Below, one piece after another: positions 33,592 through 43,855 of a DNA stretch of 64,000 nt. The position numbers were made by a program, and so were the translations under genes. The stretch is from JAUYQR01 sp050632395. Its GTDB lineage: Bacteria > Pseudomonadota > Alphaproteobacteria > Rhodobacterales > Rhodobacteraceae. The stretch spans positions 744,001-808,000 of the forward strand of contig NZ_CP192600.1 of the NCBI RefSeq assembly GCF_050632395.1, in the 5' to 3' direction. The notes under the pieces were generated by a model, which saw nothing but the letters and a program-made list of their open reading frames with translations, did no database searches and was not told where the DNA came from. The first letter of the stretch is position 1, and each line of letters begins with the position of its first letter.

Positions 33592-34071
33592 TTACGGAAC
33601 GGGGCGGCGGAAGGTGATCGTGGTGGGGTGGCTGTAGCCGGGATGGGCGGTGCGCGCGACCTCGACGAAGCCGAGCGCACGGAAGGTATCGTGGTTTTCG
33701 GTGAGTTCCACCCGGGTCTGCAATTCCAGTGCCGGCAGCAGCAATGCGCGGGCGCGCGTCTCGGCGGTGGCGATGAGGGCGCGGGCGAGGCCTTGGCGGC
33801 GTTGGCTGCGGGCGACGGCGAGTTTGCCGATGTAGAGGCTGGCCGTGTCGAGACTGTGGAGGCGCGGGGTCAGGAAAACGCAGGCGACGGGCGGGGAGCC
33901 GATGGCCCAGACCTCGGCCGTTGCGGCCTGTTCGGCAATGGCGTCGGCGGTCAGGCGGTGCATCGATGAGGGCGGGTTGATGCGCCCGTCCATCGCAGCG
34001 AATTCGGTCTGGATCAGGGTGAGGAGGGCCTGCCAGCCATAGGGCGCCGTGCAGCGGTAGGGTTTGGTCAT
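33592..34071 (-). CDS. GNAT family N-acetyltransferase
   Basis: 159 residues from the ATG at 34071, preferred over 34101 because homologous sequence begins near there. The acetyl-CoA loop is visible in LYIGKLAVARSQRRQGLARALI (R-x-x-G-x-A), then a helix of ETRARALLLPALELQT and NHDTFRALGFVEVART as the terminal strand. Acceptor unknown. It lies between the prepilin peptidase and the FMN reductase genes on the same strand, 39 nt after the former; no functional link to pili is implied by its sequence. Confidence 0.85.
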   Translation of the reverse strand: MTKPYRCTAPYGWQALLTLIQTEFAAMDGRINPPSSMHRLTADAIAEQAATAEVWAIGSPPVACVFLTPRLHSLDTASLYIGKLAVARSQRRQGLARALIATAETRARALLLPALELQTRVELTENHDTFRALGFVEVARTAHPGYSHPTTITFRRPVP

Positions 34072-34110
34072 CGGCGCAGGATGCAGGGCAGAGCCTGCCA
34101 CTGCAAGCGG

Positions 34111-34590
34111 TCAACCCTGAAAGGCGCGAAAGCCGATGAGCAGGAGGACGGAGGCGGCCATTGCCACCCCGACCGGGACGTGGCGGCGGTTGCGCGCACT
34201 TTCCCAACCAAGATTGCGAAACAGGGGCGCGTTTTGCAGAACGAGGGCGGAGAGGGTGACGACCAGCAGCGCCGCCGCGAATAGGCGCAGGTAAAGCACC
34301 ATGTCCAGTGCCGGGATGAACAGCATCACCACCGGCATCATCTTGACGTCGCCGCCGCCAAAGAGGCGAAGCGCGAAGAGGACGAAGCCGATGGCGAAGG
34401 TGATGGCGGCAGCGATCAGGCGGGGCGCGAGATCGGGCCAGGTCAGGGCGAAGGGCGCGGCGGCGATGAAAAGGCCAAGCCCCAGAAGCACATGGCGGTT
34501 CGGAATGGTCAGAAAGCGCAGGTCGCTGACCGCGCTGACAATAAGCACAGGCACCAGCACCAGCAGAAGCAGGGTGGCCGGGTCGGTCAC
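34111..34590 (-). CDS. cpaA: Prepilin peptidase (A24 family, CpaA/TadV type)
   Basis: 159 residues from a GTG at 34590 that overlaps the stop of the LuxR-type gene (GTGA). It is a short type IV prepilin peptidase of the Tad kind, with about five membrane segments. The two catalytic aspartates are in SAVSDLRFLTIPNRH and FGGGDVKMMPV (GxGD motif). It would cleave the Flp pilin and the TadE-like pseudopilins encoded in the operon at 35.7-44.1 kb. Its separation from that operon by the regulator gene, with translational coupling to the regulator, is an unusual arrangement. Confidence 0.9.
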   Translation of the reverse strand: MTDPATLLLLVLVPVLIVSAVSDLRFLTIPNRHVLLGLGLFIAAAPFALTWPDLAPRLIAAAITFAIGFVLFALRLFGGGDVKMMPVVMLFIPALDMVLYLRLFAAALLVVTLSALVLQNAPLFRNLGWESARNRRHVPVGVAMAASVLLLIGFRAFQG

Positions 34591-35432
34591 GCCAGACGGA
34601 CCGGGTCCAGCGTGGTGCCGAAGGGTGCGCCGGAGGTCAGCCGATAGACCAGTTCGCTGAGGTTGGAGGAACGGGTCTTGGCATAGAGGTTGCCCAGATG
34701 GGTGCGCAGGGTGGAATCGCGGATGCCAAGTTCGGCCTTCACGTGGTCGACCGACAGGCCGCGGCTGAGCATCAGGCCAACCCGGTATTCGGCCCGGCTG
34801 AGCCGCGCGGGGTTTTCGATGCTGAGGATCGGGGCCAGCCTGACGGCGACCGGGGGCGGCGCAAGGCGCAGGAGGGACTCGGTGAACAGGCCCTGCGCGC
34901 GGTTCTGCCATGTGCGGGCAAGGACGGGACCCAGCGCATTGAGGATCATCTGCTGGTGGGCGCGCAGCCGGTGTTCGAAGTGCACTTCGATCGTGTCGAT
35001 GAAGCGGGCGTTGGTTTCCAGCGGGATGACCACGAGTTCGCGCAGTTGGCGGGCAGCGTGGAATTCGACGACATCAAGCGACTTTCCCTCTTCGACCATC
35101 GAGCGGAACCAGAGGCTGCCGGGGCGCGCGGCATCGAAATACGGGGCCATCAGCGATTTGGCAAAACCGCAGTCGAGGCGTCCGCCGCGCACATCGCGGG
35201 CAGCCCGGTCCCACGTCACTGTGCGCCCCGAGGCATCGCCGCCACGCGCGTAGCGCACGAGGGCGACGATTTCGGCATCAAGGCCGTTGGCAAGGGATTC
35301 CAGGCTTTTCAGCAGGGGGTCGCGACCGTGCAGGCATTCGCACCACTGTGCGACCGCCCCGATCATGCCGATTTCTGCGACTTGGCTGCTTTCCGGATTT
35401 ACGGAAAGTCTATTGCCGGATGTAATCATCAT
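34587..35432 (-). CDS. LuxR family helix-turn-helix regulator
   Basis: 281 residues. The C-terminal HTH (about 210-270) reads LSRAEYRVGLMLSRGLSVDHVKAELGIRDSTLRTHLGNLYAKT, clearly GerE/LuxR class. The N-terminal 200 residues do not match a receiver or an obvious acyl-homoserine-lactone domain; they look like an unassigned sensor, with RQLRELVVIPLET and IEVHFEHRLRAHQQ segments. The gene lies between the Tad operon and the prepilin peptidase, with which it is translationally coupled, so a role in pilus regulation is likely but inferred. The start is uncertain: several ATGs lie in the first 25 codons. Confidence 0.85.
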   Translation of the reverse strand: MMITSGNRLSVNPESSQVAEIGMIGAVAQWCECLHGRDPLLKSLESLANGLDAEIVALVRYARGGDASGRTVTWDRAARDVRGGRLDCGFAKSLMAPYFDAARPGSLWFRSMVEEGKSLDVVEFHAARQLRELVVIPLETNARFIDTIEVHFEHRLRAHQQMILNALGPVLARTWQNRAQGLFTESLLRLAPPPVAVRLAPILSIENPARLSRAEYRVGLMLSRGLSVDHVKAELGIRDSTLRTHLGNLYAKTRSSNLSELVYRLTSGAPFGTTLDPVRLA

Positions 35433-35708
35433 TAAACGAACACCAAATAATTTCTTCTAACAACCGCAACCCGAAAGCGGACTTTGGACGACGAGCCACG
35501 GCAATAAATCCAGACTCGGCGGGCTTCAACCCTGCACCAGCGAAGATGAACGGGAGACAAACGACTTGTTCATATTCGGTTAATGTTTCGGTCTGCGCGG
35601 GAAAAAGCGCAGCGATCCTTGAGGATTCCACATGGTGCGGCACAGCACCACACCGAAAAGCGCAACAGACTGTGTCGCGCTTTGCACTGATCAAAGCGCA
35701 GTTTGGGG
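35433..35708. other. 276-nt intergenic region between the LuxR-type gene and tadC
   Basis: Less GC-rich than its surroundings. It should hold the promoter of the LuxR-type gene and the end of the Tad operon. A short open frame on the minus strand (35410-35694) overlaps the regulator start, has no family resemblance and is not called. Two hairpins lie near the tadC end; see 35633-35699. No other feature was seen. Confidence 0.5.
35633..35699 (-). terminator. Candidate terminator hairpins after tadC
   Basis: The stronger hairpin has an 8-bp perfect stem (arms GCGCTTTG/CAAAGCGC, 35677-35699, 7-nt loop) starting 10 nt after the tadC stop. A second, 6-bp hairpin (TGGTGC/GCACCA, 35633-35650) follows. 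No clear T-tract, so termination efficiency is uncertain. Confidence 0.4.
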
Positions 35709-36704
35709 TCAGAAGTTCGCCAGATACCGAATCACGACGGGCCCTATCGTCATGAGGACGAGCGCGGGAAGCATCAGCGTGGCCATCACCCCCGACATCT
35801 TGACCGGCAGCTTGTTGGCCATTTCCTGGGCGCGCAGTTCGCGGGTCTGGCGCAGTTCTTCGGAATAGGTGGTCATCGCCTGCGCCATGCTGGTGCCGAA
35901 CTTCATCGACTGGTGCACGACGTTGGCGAAGGAGCGGATGGTATCCAGCCCGACGCGCTCTGCCATTTCGCGCAGGGCTTCTTCGCGCGGACGGCCGGCC
36001 TGAACCTGATACTGCACGGTGAGAAATTCGTGGGCGATTTCGGGCGATGCGTGTTTGAGTTCATTGCCGACGCGGGTCATGGCGGCGTCAAAGCCCATGC
36101 CGGCCTCGATCGAGATCTGGATCAGGTCGAGAGCGTTCGGGAAGCTTTCCTCGATCCGCAGCTTGCGCGCCTTGACCCGGCCATTCAGCCAGTTCGACGG
36201 GCCAAAGTAGCCAAGCCAGATCAGCACTGCGAGGATCTGGTAGGTGCCAAGGTTGCCAAGCCCTGCAAGGCGCGTCGCAATAGCGGCGGGCAGAGGAGAT
36301 TCGGGCAGGCGGGCGAGGAACAGCAGTATCACGAACAGCGTCGGCAGCCCGATACCAAGGGCGACGCGCAGCATGGTGTAGATCTGCAGCGCGTTAGGTG
36401 AGGTCATTCCGGCCTGCGCCAGCCGCCGCTGCAAGGTGTTGCGTTCCTGCTTTTCGCCCGGAATGAAGGCCTTCATCAGGGCGCCGGGGCCTTTGTCGGC
36501 GGGCATCAGGAACTGCCGGTCCTGGCGTTCAAGCCGCCGGGCGCCGGAAATGGCGGCAATGCGCGCCACGGCGGGATCGGGCCGTTTCAGGGCCGCGTAG
36601 ATGCCGAACAGCAGAAGAAGGACGCCAATGCCGACGCCCACCGCAAGCAGCGTCTCGACCGGAAGGCCGAGGCGGAGCGACAGGAGTTGAAGGTAATCGA
36701 GCAT
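35709..36704 (-). CDS. tadC: Type II secretion F family protein (TadC)
   Basis: 331 residues. An N-terminal membrane segment (about 20-38) precedes a charged cytoplasmic region, the T2SF domain (about 165-295, PNALDLIQISIEAGMGFDAAMTRVG) and C-terminal membrane segments. TadC is the inner-membrane platform partner of TadB, linking the TadA ATPase to the growing Flp pilus. It starts 24 nt after tadB and is the last gene of the operon; tadD, which usually follows, is absent. Confidence 0.92.
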   Translation of the reverse strand: MLDYLQLLSLRLGLPVETLLAVGVGIGVLLLLFGIYAALKRPDPAVARIAAISGARRLERQDRQFLMPADKGPGALMKAFIPGEKQERNTLQRRLAQAGMTSPNALQIYTMLRVALGIGLPTLFVILLFLARLPESPLPAAIATRLAGLGNLGTYQILAVLIWLGYFGPSNWLNGRVKARKLRIEESFPNALDLIQISIEAGMGFDAAMTRVGNELKHASPEIAHEFLTVQYQVQAGRPREEALREMAERVGLDTIRSFANVVHQSMKFGTSMAQAMTTYSEELRQTRELRAQEMANKLPVKMSGVMATLMLPALVLMTIGPVVIRYLANF

Positions 36705-36728
36705 GACGGTCTCCGATCAGACGTGGAC

Positions 36729-37712
36729 TCAGACGTGGAAGTTGACCAAGCGGCGCAGGATGATGGCGTTCAGAACCGTCAGGATCACCACGGCACTGGC
36801 CATCGGGATGAACAGCGGTTCGTCGTAGACGCCGCCGTAGTAGGTGGGCGATGAGATCGAGGTGAAGGTGAACATCAGGATCGGGATCACCGACAGGAAC
36901 ATGGCTGACGCGCGGCCTTCGGAGGAGATCGCGCGGATCTTGCGGCGCATCATGATGCGACCGCGGATCACCTTGGCCAGAAGTTCGACTACCCGCGACA
37001 GGTCGCTGCCGGTGCCATGCTGGATGCCGATGCTTGCCGACAGGTAGTAGACGTCTTCGATATCGACACGTTCGGCGAAATCGCGGAAGGCTTCGGGCAA
37101 GTCATCGCCGTAGTTCACCTGGTCGTAGATGATGCCGAATTCGCTGCCGATGGGGTCGGCCATTTCCTGGGCGACGGCGCCGATGGAGGTGTTGAGCGGA
37201 TGACCGACGCGCAGGCCGCGCGCCATCAGTTCCAGCGCGTCTGGCAGTTGGGCGATCAGCGCCTTGGTCTGGCGGTCAACCCGGATGCGCAGGGCAATGA
37301 TCGGGATGGCGAACCCCACCACCAGTGCGATTATGGCCACAAGGAACATCGGCACCGGCGTGAGCATCAGGGCCCCGAAAATCACTACCGAAAGGAGTGC
37401 GCAGATCCCGAGGAAGGCGCCCGGCGTGAGGGTCAGACCGGAGCGGCGCAGCTGCACGGCAAGGGTGCGCATGAAGGAGGGTTGGCCTGTCGCATCCTCG
37501 GACGAGGGGGGCTTCAGGAGCGACAGGCGTTCTTCGATGCTGCGGCCTTCGCGGATCATGCGCAGGCGGCGCGAGCGCACCTCGCCGGTGGTTTCGCGGT
37601 TGCTGAGAAACGAGCTGAGCGCCGTGAAGGCAAGAAGGACGCCTAGCGCGATGCCGCAATAGACCAGCAGCATGATGTTCTGTTCGGTCAGAAAGGCGGA
37701 GAGGACGGACAT
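36729..37712 (-). CDS. tadB: Type II secretion F family protein (TadB)
   Basis: 327 residues. One N-terminal membrane segment (about 14-32), a pair of segments around 115-155, a cytoplasmic T2SF domain (about 165-290, LPDALELMARGLRVGHPLNTS) and C-terminal membrane segments (about 275-320). It is the second platform protein of the Tad pilus assembly machine. It lies 6 nt after cpaF and 24 nt before tadC, the canonical order tadA-tadB-tadC. Confidence 0.92.
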   Translation of the reverse strand: MSVLSAFLTEQNIMLLVYCGIALGVLLAFTALSSFLSNRETTGEVRSRRLRMIREGRSIEERLSLLKPPSSEDATGQPSFMRTLAVQLRRSGLTLTPGAFLGICALLSVVIFGALMLTPVPMFLVAIIALVVGFAIPIIALRIRVDRQTKALIAQLPDALELMARGLRVGHPLNTSIGAVAQEMADPIGSEFGIIYDQVNYGDDLPEAFRDFAERVDIEDVYYLSASIGIQHGTGSDLSRVVELLAKVIRGRIMMRRKIRAISSEGRASAMFLSVIPILMFTFTSISSPTYYGGVYDEPLFIPMASAVVILTVLNAIILRRLVNFHV

Positions 37713-37718
37713 GGGCGG

Positions 37719-39107
<1,389 letters not shown>

Positions 39108-39110
39108 GAT

Positions 39111-40331
39111 CTATCTTTCCCGCCGTTCGGCCTTGAGGTTCTTGGGGTCGCGGTTGCTGGCAACCGCAGAAAGGAGGCGCGCGGAAATCTGAGCGATTTC
39201 CTTGTTCAGTGCAGAGCCGGACGCTGTCTGTGATAGCGGCAGGCCCCGATCCATTGCTTCCTCGGCGCTTTTTGCGTCTGGCGGCAGCCAGTGCCGGAAC
39301 TCGGATTCCAGCGCCTTTGCCGCTTCGGCATGGCGGCGGGATTTCAGGAGTGGCTTCTTTTCCTGACCGACCACGACCTCGATGTTGAGGGAGGGGTTCT
39401 GGTCCTTGAAGAAGTCGATCAGGCGCCGGGTCTGCTGGACGAAGGGCACTGAGGTGCCGCTGACGATCAGCACGGTGCTGGCGGCCTCCAGCACCGGGGT
39501 CAGCCAATCGACCATCGCATGTGGCAGGTCGACGATGACGAAATCGTAGCTTTGCTGAAGCCGGTAGATTAGGGCGCGGATCTGATCGGGTTGCAGCGCG
39601 TTCAGCGGCATGAAGCCGTCGGGCGCGGCGATCACGGCAAGGCCGGAGGCGGTTTTGACGATGGCCTGTTCAAGAAAGACGCTGTCGGGGTCGATCCGGT
39701 CCTTGGCGAGTTTGTAAAGCGCGTCGTTCGGCGGCAGGTCGAGAAAGCCGGCGATGGCGCCGAACTGAAGGTCGAGGTCGACCAGCACGACCTTGCGGGT
39801 TTCGGATTTGCCGAAGCGTTTCTTGTGGCCGACCAGATGATCGGCAAGGTTGACCGCAAGGGTGGTGGCCCCGATGCCGCCGCGTGCCTTGGAGACGGCG
39901 ATCACCTGGCCTTCGCGCAGGTCGGGGGTGGTCAACGTCAGGCGGCGGGGCATCGACAGGCGGTTGACGATGCGGCTGAGTTCGGCATCGGCGACGGTGT
40001 CGGGCACAACCTCGGTGGCGCCGACCTGCAGCAGGCTATGGGCAAGGCCGAACGGAACAGTGCTGTCACTGATCGCAAGGATCCGGGCGGCGCTACCGCT
40101 TTTGGCGATTCCCTTCAGCGCTTCGATGTCGCTGGCGGTGTTGGTCGATGCCTGGAAGATGATGAGTTCGGAGGTCTTGGCAAGCTCGACCGCCTTGCCG
40201 TTCATGGTGGAAAGGGTGGCGTTGCACTCTTGAAGCGCAAAGCCCGGCTGGCGTCTGACCAGCGCGCCGATCCGCTCGCTGAACGCGCTGTCCTGTGAGA
40301 TCAGGACGATATCTTTGTCGGTCTGTGCCAT
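39111..40331 (-). CDS. cpaE: Pilus assembly localisation ATPase (CpaE/TadZ)
   Basis: 406 residues from the ATG at 40331; a longer frame to 40388 lacks support. The N-terminal domain (about 1-125) is an atypical receiver-like fold (DIVLISQDSAFSERI) and the C-terminal domain (about 135-380) is a MinD/ParA-type ATPase with the deviant Walker motif SKARGGIGATTLAVNLA and a VLVDLDLQFG Walker A-prime region. CpaE/TadZ places the pilus machine at a cell pole. Gene position between the pseudopilin genes and cpaF is the normal tad order. Confidence 0.92.
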   Translation of the reverse strand: MAQTDKDIVLISQDSAFSERIGALVRRQPGFALQECNATLSTMNGKAVELAKTSELIIFQASTNTASDIEALKGIAKSGSAARILAISDSTVPFGLAHSLLQVGATEVVPDTVADAELSRIVNRLSMPRRLTLTTPDLREGQVIAVSKARGGIGATTLAVNLADHLVGHKKRFGKSETRKVVLVDLDLQFGAIAGFLDLPPNDALYKLAKDRIDPDSVFLEQAIVKTASGLAVIAAPDGFMPLNALQPDQIRALIYRLQQSYDFVIVDLPHAMVDWLTPVLEAASTVLIVSGTSVPFVQQTRRLIDFFKDQNPSLNIEVVVGQEKKPLLKSRRHAEAAKALESEFRHWLPPDAKSAEEAMDRGLPLSQTASGSALNKEIAQISARLLSAVASNRDPKNLKAERRER

Positions 40332-40356
40332 CTTGTCTTCCAAATTCCTTTGCGGC

Positions 40357-40998
40357 CTAGCCGTTGCCGCCTTGTGCCAGGTCTTCACCCGGCAACGATA
40401 CGCTCATACCCGGCAGGGTGATCGCCGTGCCGACGGTGCCACCCGTCGTGGCCCCTGCGACGGCGGCCAGCGCCGACAGCGGGGTCACGAATTCGAAGAT
40501 CACGTTTTGCAGTTGCACGGTCACGATCGGCACGTAGGGCCCACCGAGAAAGCCCATGCGGGAATCGTAGGTGTAGGTGAAGCGCAGGTTGGCGATGGTC
40601 GCCGTGCCGGGCAGCGTGTTTCGGACCTGCGCCCAAACCTCGGCGGCGGTCGGGTTGGTGGCGACGCCGGAGCAGGTGATCGGGCCGGGATTGACGCAAT
40701 ATGGCCCGCCCGCTGCACCGCAGCTGGTGCCGTAATCGGCCGTGCTGGTGGCCGAGGCAAGGCGCGCGATGATGTCCGGGACACCGGGACAGGCGGCGGG
40801 GCGAACGGCGGCGATGCGCGCCGCGGACTGCATGGCGCGTTCCGACGTGACGAGGTGGAAGGCAAGGCGACCAAAGTCAATCAGGCCGAAGAAAATCAGC
40901 AGGAACAGACTGATGACCAGCGCAAACTCGACCAGCGTGGCGCCAGTTTCGTCGCGGAGAAAATCGGCGGGGCGGCGGGTGGGACGGAGGCGGCTCAT
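40357..40998 (-). CDS. TadE/TadF-like pseudopilin, minor pilin 3 of the Tad locus
   Basis: 213 residues from the ATG at 40998, which overlaps the preceding tadE stop by 4 nt. The N-terminus LRDETGATLVEFALVISLFLLIFFGLIDFGR is the TadE-type prepilin-like helix, with a Gly-Ala site before TLVEFAL that fits prepilin peptidase cleavage. The rest is a periplasmic domain with four Cys, an even number that would permit two disulfides, and a glycine/threonine-rich C-terminus. Minor pseudopilins help initiate Flp pilus assembly. The exact TadE or TadF designation is not decided. Confidence 0.85.
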   Translation of the reverse strand: MSRLRPTRRPADFLRDETGATLVEFALVISLFLLIFFGLIDFGRLAFHLVTSERAMQSAARIAAVRPAACPGVPDIIARLASATSTADYGTSCGAAGGPYCVNPGPITCSGVATNPTAAEVWAQVRNTLPGTATIANLRFTYTYDSRMGFLGGPYVPIVTVQLQNVIFEFVTPLSALAAVAGATTGGTVGTAITLPGMSVSLPGEDLAQGGNG

Positions 40999-41510
40999 GA
41001 TCCGTACACCCGGCTTTGGTCTGCGACGCTGGACGTCAGCGTAGGCTGGCTGCCACCGACGAGGGTGAAGAGGCCGGCGAAGGGGAAGGTGATCGTGACG
41101 GCGGCTTCGACGGTCACGATCGGGGCTTCGTCGGAGCGGTAGGTGCCGGTGAAGCATTGCAGCGACGAGGTCACGCCGGTCACGGTCACACCGCTTGGAA
41201 AGATGGAGGTGCCGTCGTTCGAGGTGCGCACGAAGGTGAGAAGCGTGGAGTCGAAGTTGAAGACGGCGCCGGGGGTATCGCAGATGTTGCGGTCGGTGAC
41301 CCGGGCGAGAAAGCGCGAGGCGTCGCGGACGCCGGCGACGACGGTCTGGTAGGACCACATCATCCGGCCGCCTTCGATGATGACGGCGAAAACCAGAAGC
41401 ATCATTGGCAGGACGAGCGCGAATTCGACCAGCTGTGCGCCGGAGGTGTCGCGGGCAAAGCTGCGAAGCGAGAGGGTAAGGCGGTTGAGGGCGCGCTGCA
41501 TGGCGGTCAC
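40995..41510 (-). CDS. tadE: TadE family pseudopilin
   Basis: 171 residues. The prepilin-like N-terminus ARDTSGAQLVEFALVLPMMLLVFAVII has the cleavage-site Gly-Ala and the Glu at position +5 of the mature protein. The periplasmic domain carries two Cys (ICDT and LQCF). It overlaps the upstream TadG-like gene and the downstream pseudopilin gene by 4 nt each, so the three are translationally coupled. Alternative starts at codon 1 or 4 (both ATG) make no difference to the fold. Confidence 0.88.
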   Translation of the reverse strand: MTAMQRALNRLTLSLRSFARDTSGAQLVEFALVLPMMLLVFAVIIEGGRMMWSYQTVVAGVRDASRFLARVTDRNICDTPGAVFNFDSTLLTFVRTSNDGTSIFPSGVTVTGVTSSLQCFTGTYRSDEAPIVTVEAAVTITFPFAGLFTLVGGSQPTLTSSVADQSRVYGS

Positions 41511-42958
41511 CGATACAACTGTACGACGTCGCGGACGATGCCGCCGGTGCCGATAGCGCCGGTGCCTTCTTCGCTGGCGGAACCGACAACTTCGCCCCAG
41601 ATGTTGTTGCCCGAGTCGACCGGTTCGGTCAGGAAGATCTTGAAGAACTCCTTGACGGGCACGTTGTTGGCGGCGCCGCGGATGTTGTTCGCGGCGCAGT
41701 CGATGCCGGCGACCGTGATGATGCGGCGGTCGGGGCCGGCTGGGGCGGCGCCGGAACAGGTCGGGCGGCCGGTTTCGGCGCGTCCGGTCAGGATGTTGCC
41801 GGTTCCAGCGGTAGCGAGTTCCCGAAGGTAGACCTGGTAGCGTGTCGTATCCGACGGAAAACGGTTGGGCACGCCGTAGTTCGGGGTGAAGTAAGACGAC
41901 CGCGACCAGACGCCGTCACCAAACCGGGCGTTCCCTGTCCCTGAGGCGGTTGCACACGTGCCGTTGAGGAAGCAGGTGTCTTTCGGCAGGGCGACGGTAT
42001 TGGGTGACACGGCCGGGTTGTTGGCGACGCAGGTGCTTCGGCCGGGCGGGACAAGACCCTTGATCACATTCGGAGCGGGCGCATAGTTCGGGCTATTCTG
42101 GTAGCGCGCGTTGCCCATCGCCTGGTTGTAGATGTCAAAGCGGACGTTGAAGATCGAGTTTTCGAGGCCGTTCTTCTGGCCGGGCTCAATATCGACGCCG
42201 CGCTGGTCGAAGCATTGGGTGATGTTGTCGACCGCGCCGATCAGGCAGCGCAGCAGGCCAGCTCCGTTTTCGCCAGCGCAGGGGCCGCTGGGATCGACCT
42301 CGATCCCGCGCGGATCGAGAAAGCCGAAGTCGCCCGGTGCCCAGGCCGCACCCGAGCCGCCGGCGCGCAGGCGGATCATGTCGCCGATGTTGCCTTCGGC
42401 GGTGTAATTCGCGTTTGGCAGGCAGAACATCATCGGCTGCACGTCGCAGGCGAGGATCGACAGGCCGGCGACGGCGGTGGCGCCAAGGGTGTAATCCCGG
42501 TTTGTGAGGTTGGTCAGCGAGGCGAAGGCTGCGCCGAAGGTGCTTTCGACGACCGTGGGGGTGACCGAGACGCGGACGAAGGCGGCGCGGGCCGGGTCGG
42601 TGGTCACGTCTGTCATGGCGGAGGCGTCGCTGGCGGGCAGCGAGCGGAAGAAGGTGAGGGTGTAGTCGACGGCGCCCTGAAGGCTGCGGTCGGTGTTGCC
42701 GAAGCTTTGCTGATCGAGGATCAGGGCGGCGGCAGTTCTGGCGCGGGTGATGCTATCGGGGGTGCCGTCCAGTTCGCCCGCCGAGGCGAGGGCCACGCTG
42801 TCTGCGAAGGACTGGAGTTCGGACCGGGTGATGCTGGCGCGGCCAAGGTCGAAGGAGAGCGCGACGAAGCCGAGGACCACACCAAGCACGATCGCCCAGA
42901 GGACAAGGATCGTGCCCCGCTCGTCATGCGCGAGGGTTTTTGCCGGTTCCCGTGTCAT
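41507..42958 (-). CDS. tadG: TadG-like pilus-assembly protein with Tad_N helix and ten cysteines
   Basis: 483 residues. A single N-terminal membrane helix (HDERGTILVLWAIVLGVVLGFVALSFDLG, about 12-40) is of the Tad_N/TadG type, followed by a SELQSFADSVALASAGELDG segment typical of the family (DUF2134-like). The large periplasmic part has ten Cys, an even number, consistent with multiple disulfides. A von Willebrand factor A domain, present in many long TadG proteins, is not obvious. It precedes tadE with a 4-nt overlap and follows cpaB by 28 nt. Role in pilus assembly or surface attachment is inferred from family and locus. Confidence 0.85.
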   Translation of the reverse strand: MTREPAKTLAHDERGTILVLWAIVLGVVLGFVALSFDLGRASITRSELQSFADSVALASAGELDGTPDSITRARTAAALILDQQSFGNTDRSLQGAVDYTLTFFRSLPASDASAMTDVTTDPARAAFVRVSVTPTVVESTFGAAFASLTNLTNRDYTLGATAVAGLSILACDVQPMMFCLPNANYTAEGNIGDMIRLRAGGSGAAWAPGDFGFLDPRGIEVDPSGPCAGENGAGLLRCLIGAVDNITQCFDQRGVDIEPGQKNGLENSIFNVRFDIYNQAMGNARYQNSPNYAPAPNVIKGLVPPGRSTCVANNPAVSPNTVALPKDTCFLNGTCATASGTGNARFGDGVWSRSSYFTPNYGVPNRFPSDTTRYQVYLRELATAGTGNILTGRAETGRPTCSGAAPAGPDRRIITVAGIDCAANNIRGAANNVPVKEFFKIFLTEPVDSGNNIWGEVVGSASEEGTGAIGTGGIVRDVVQLYR

Positions 42959-42985
42959 GTGTTGCCCCCACCCTTTGCCCCTGCC

Positions 42986-43804
42986 TCAGTTCACTTCGTC
43001 TTCGGTCGCTTCGACGCCGCGACGGACGGTGACGGTGCGGACAGTGACTTGCGCCGGGGCGACGGTTTCCTCTGGCTCCGGTTCGCGCAAGACGTCGCGG
43101 AGGCTGATCGATTCCAGAACCTGCTCGTCGTCGTTCTCGATGGTGCGGAGCGCGAGGCTCAGCGTGCCGGCCTTTTGGGCGAGGGCAAGTTTCTGGCTGT
43201 CTTCGGCGCTGGCTTCCAGCGTGACGGTGCGGGCGATTTCCGGTGCTTCCTGGTCGGCGTTGGCCTGCTGGTCGACGCCGATGACGCGGACGTTCTGAAT
43301 GATGGTAACGGTCTTGAGGTCGGCGTCGCGGCCATAGGTCAGGATCACGTCGACCTTGTCACCGGGGGTGACGAAGCCGCCAACGCCGGTTTCGGCGGTA
43401 ACCTCGATGGCAATGGCGCGGCTGTTGGGGCTGAGCGACTGAACGATGGTGACCTTTTCGCCAAAGTTGGAAATCTTGGAGGCAAGCACGATCTCGCCCT
43501 TGGCGATGGCCGTTTTGGCGCGTCGTGGTTCGGTGCCCGTGGCGGGCAGCAGATCGGTGAAATCCTTGAAGCTGCCGATCGGCAGGGCCGCGGCGGGCCA
43601 ATCCTGTGTTTGCAGTTTCGATGTATCGATGACCTGTCCGAACGCGATATCGGCGGTGGCCACAACGACCTTAACGAGGTCGTTGGAGCAGGTTTCCGCC
43701 TCGACCCGGGCGTATTTCGCTTCAAGGACATCGCGCGCCATGTAGGCAGAACCGCCCGCGACGGCGAGACCGGCCGCAAATGTAAGGAGGGAGGTAATGC
43801 GCAT
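42986..43804 (-). CDS. cpaB: Flp pilus assembly protein CpaB (RcpC)
   Basis: 272 residues from the ATG at 43804. A signal/anchor segment (LLTFAAGLAVAGGSAYMA) is followed by an SAF-type domain (about 45-110, VVVATADIAFGQVIDTSKL) and a RcpC/CpaB domain with VTPGDKVDVILTYGR (about 140-155). The protein is periplasmic and works with the outer-membrane secretin CpaC/RcpA. In most tad loci the secretin gene comes next; here the next gene is TadG-like. It follows flp after a 12-bp stem-loop. Confidence 0.9.
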   Translation of the reverse strand: MRITSLLTFAAGLAVAGGSAYMARDVLEAKYARVEAETCSNDLVKVVVATADIAFGQVIDTSKLQTQDWPAAALPIGSFKDFTDLLPATGTEPRRAKTAIAKGEIVLASKISNFGEKVTIVQSLSPNSRAIAIEVTAETGVGGFVTPGDKVDVILTYGRDADLKTVTIIQNVRVIGVDQQANADQEAPEIARTVTLEASAEDSQKLALAQKAGTLSLALRTIENDDEQVLESISLRDVLREPEPEETVAPAQVTVRTVTVRRGVEATEDEVN

Positions 43805-43855
43805 GGATGGCCTCAAAATCTGAGCTTATGGATTTATACGCAGAGAAGGAGAACA

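Noticed and set aside
35410..35694. 94-codon minus-strand open frame between the LuxR-type gene and tadC
   Set aside because: Overlaps the start of the regulator, has no ribosome site or family resemblance; treated as intergenic.
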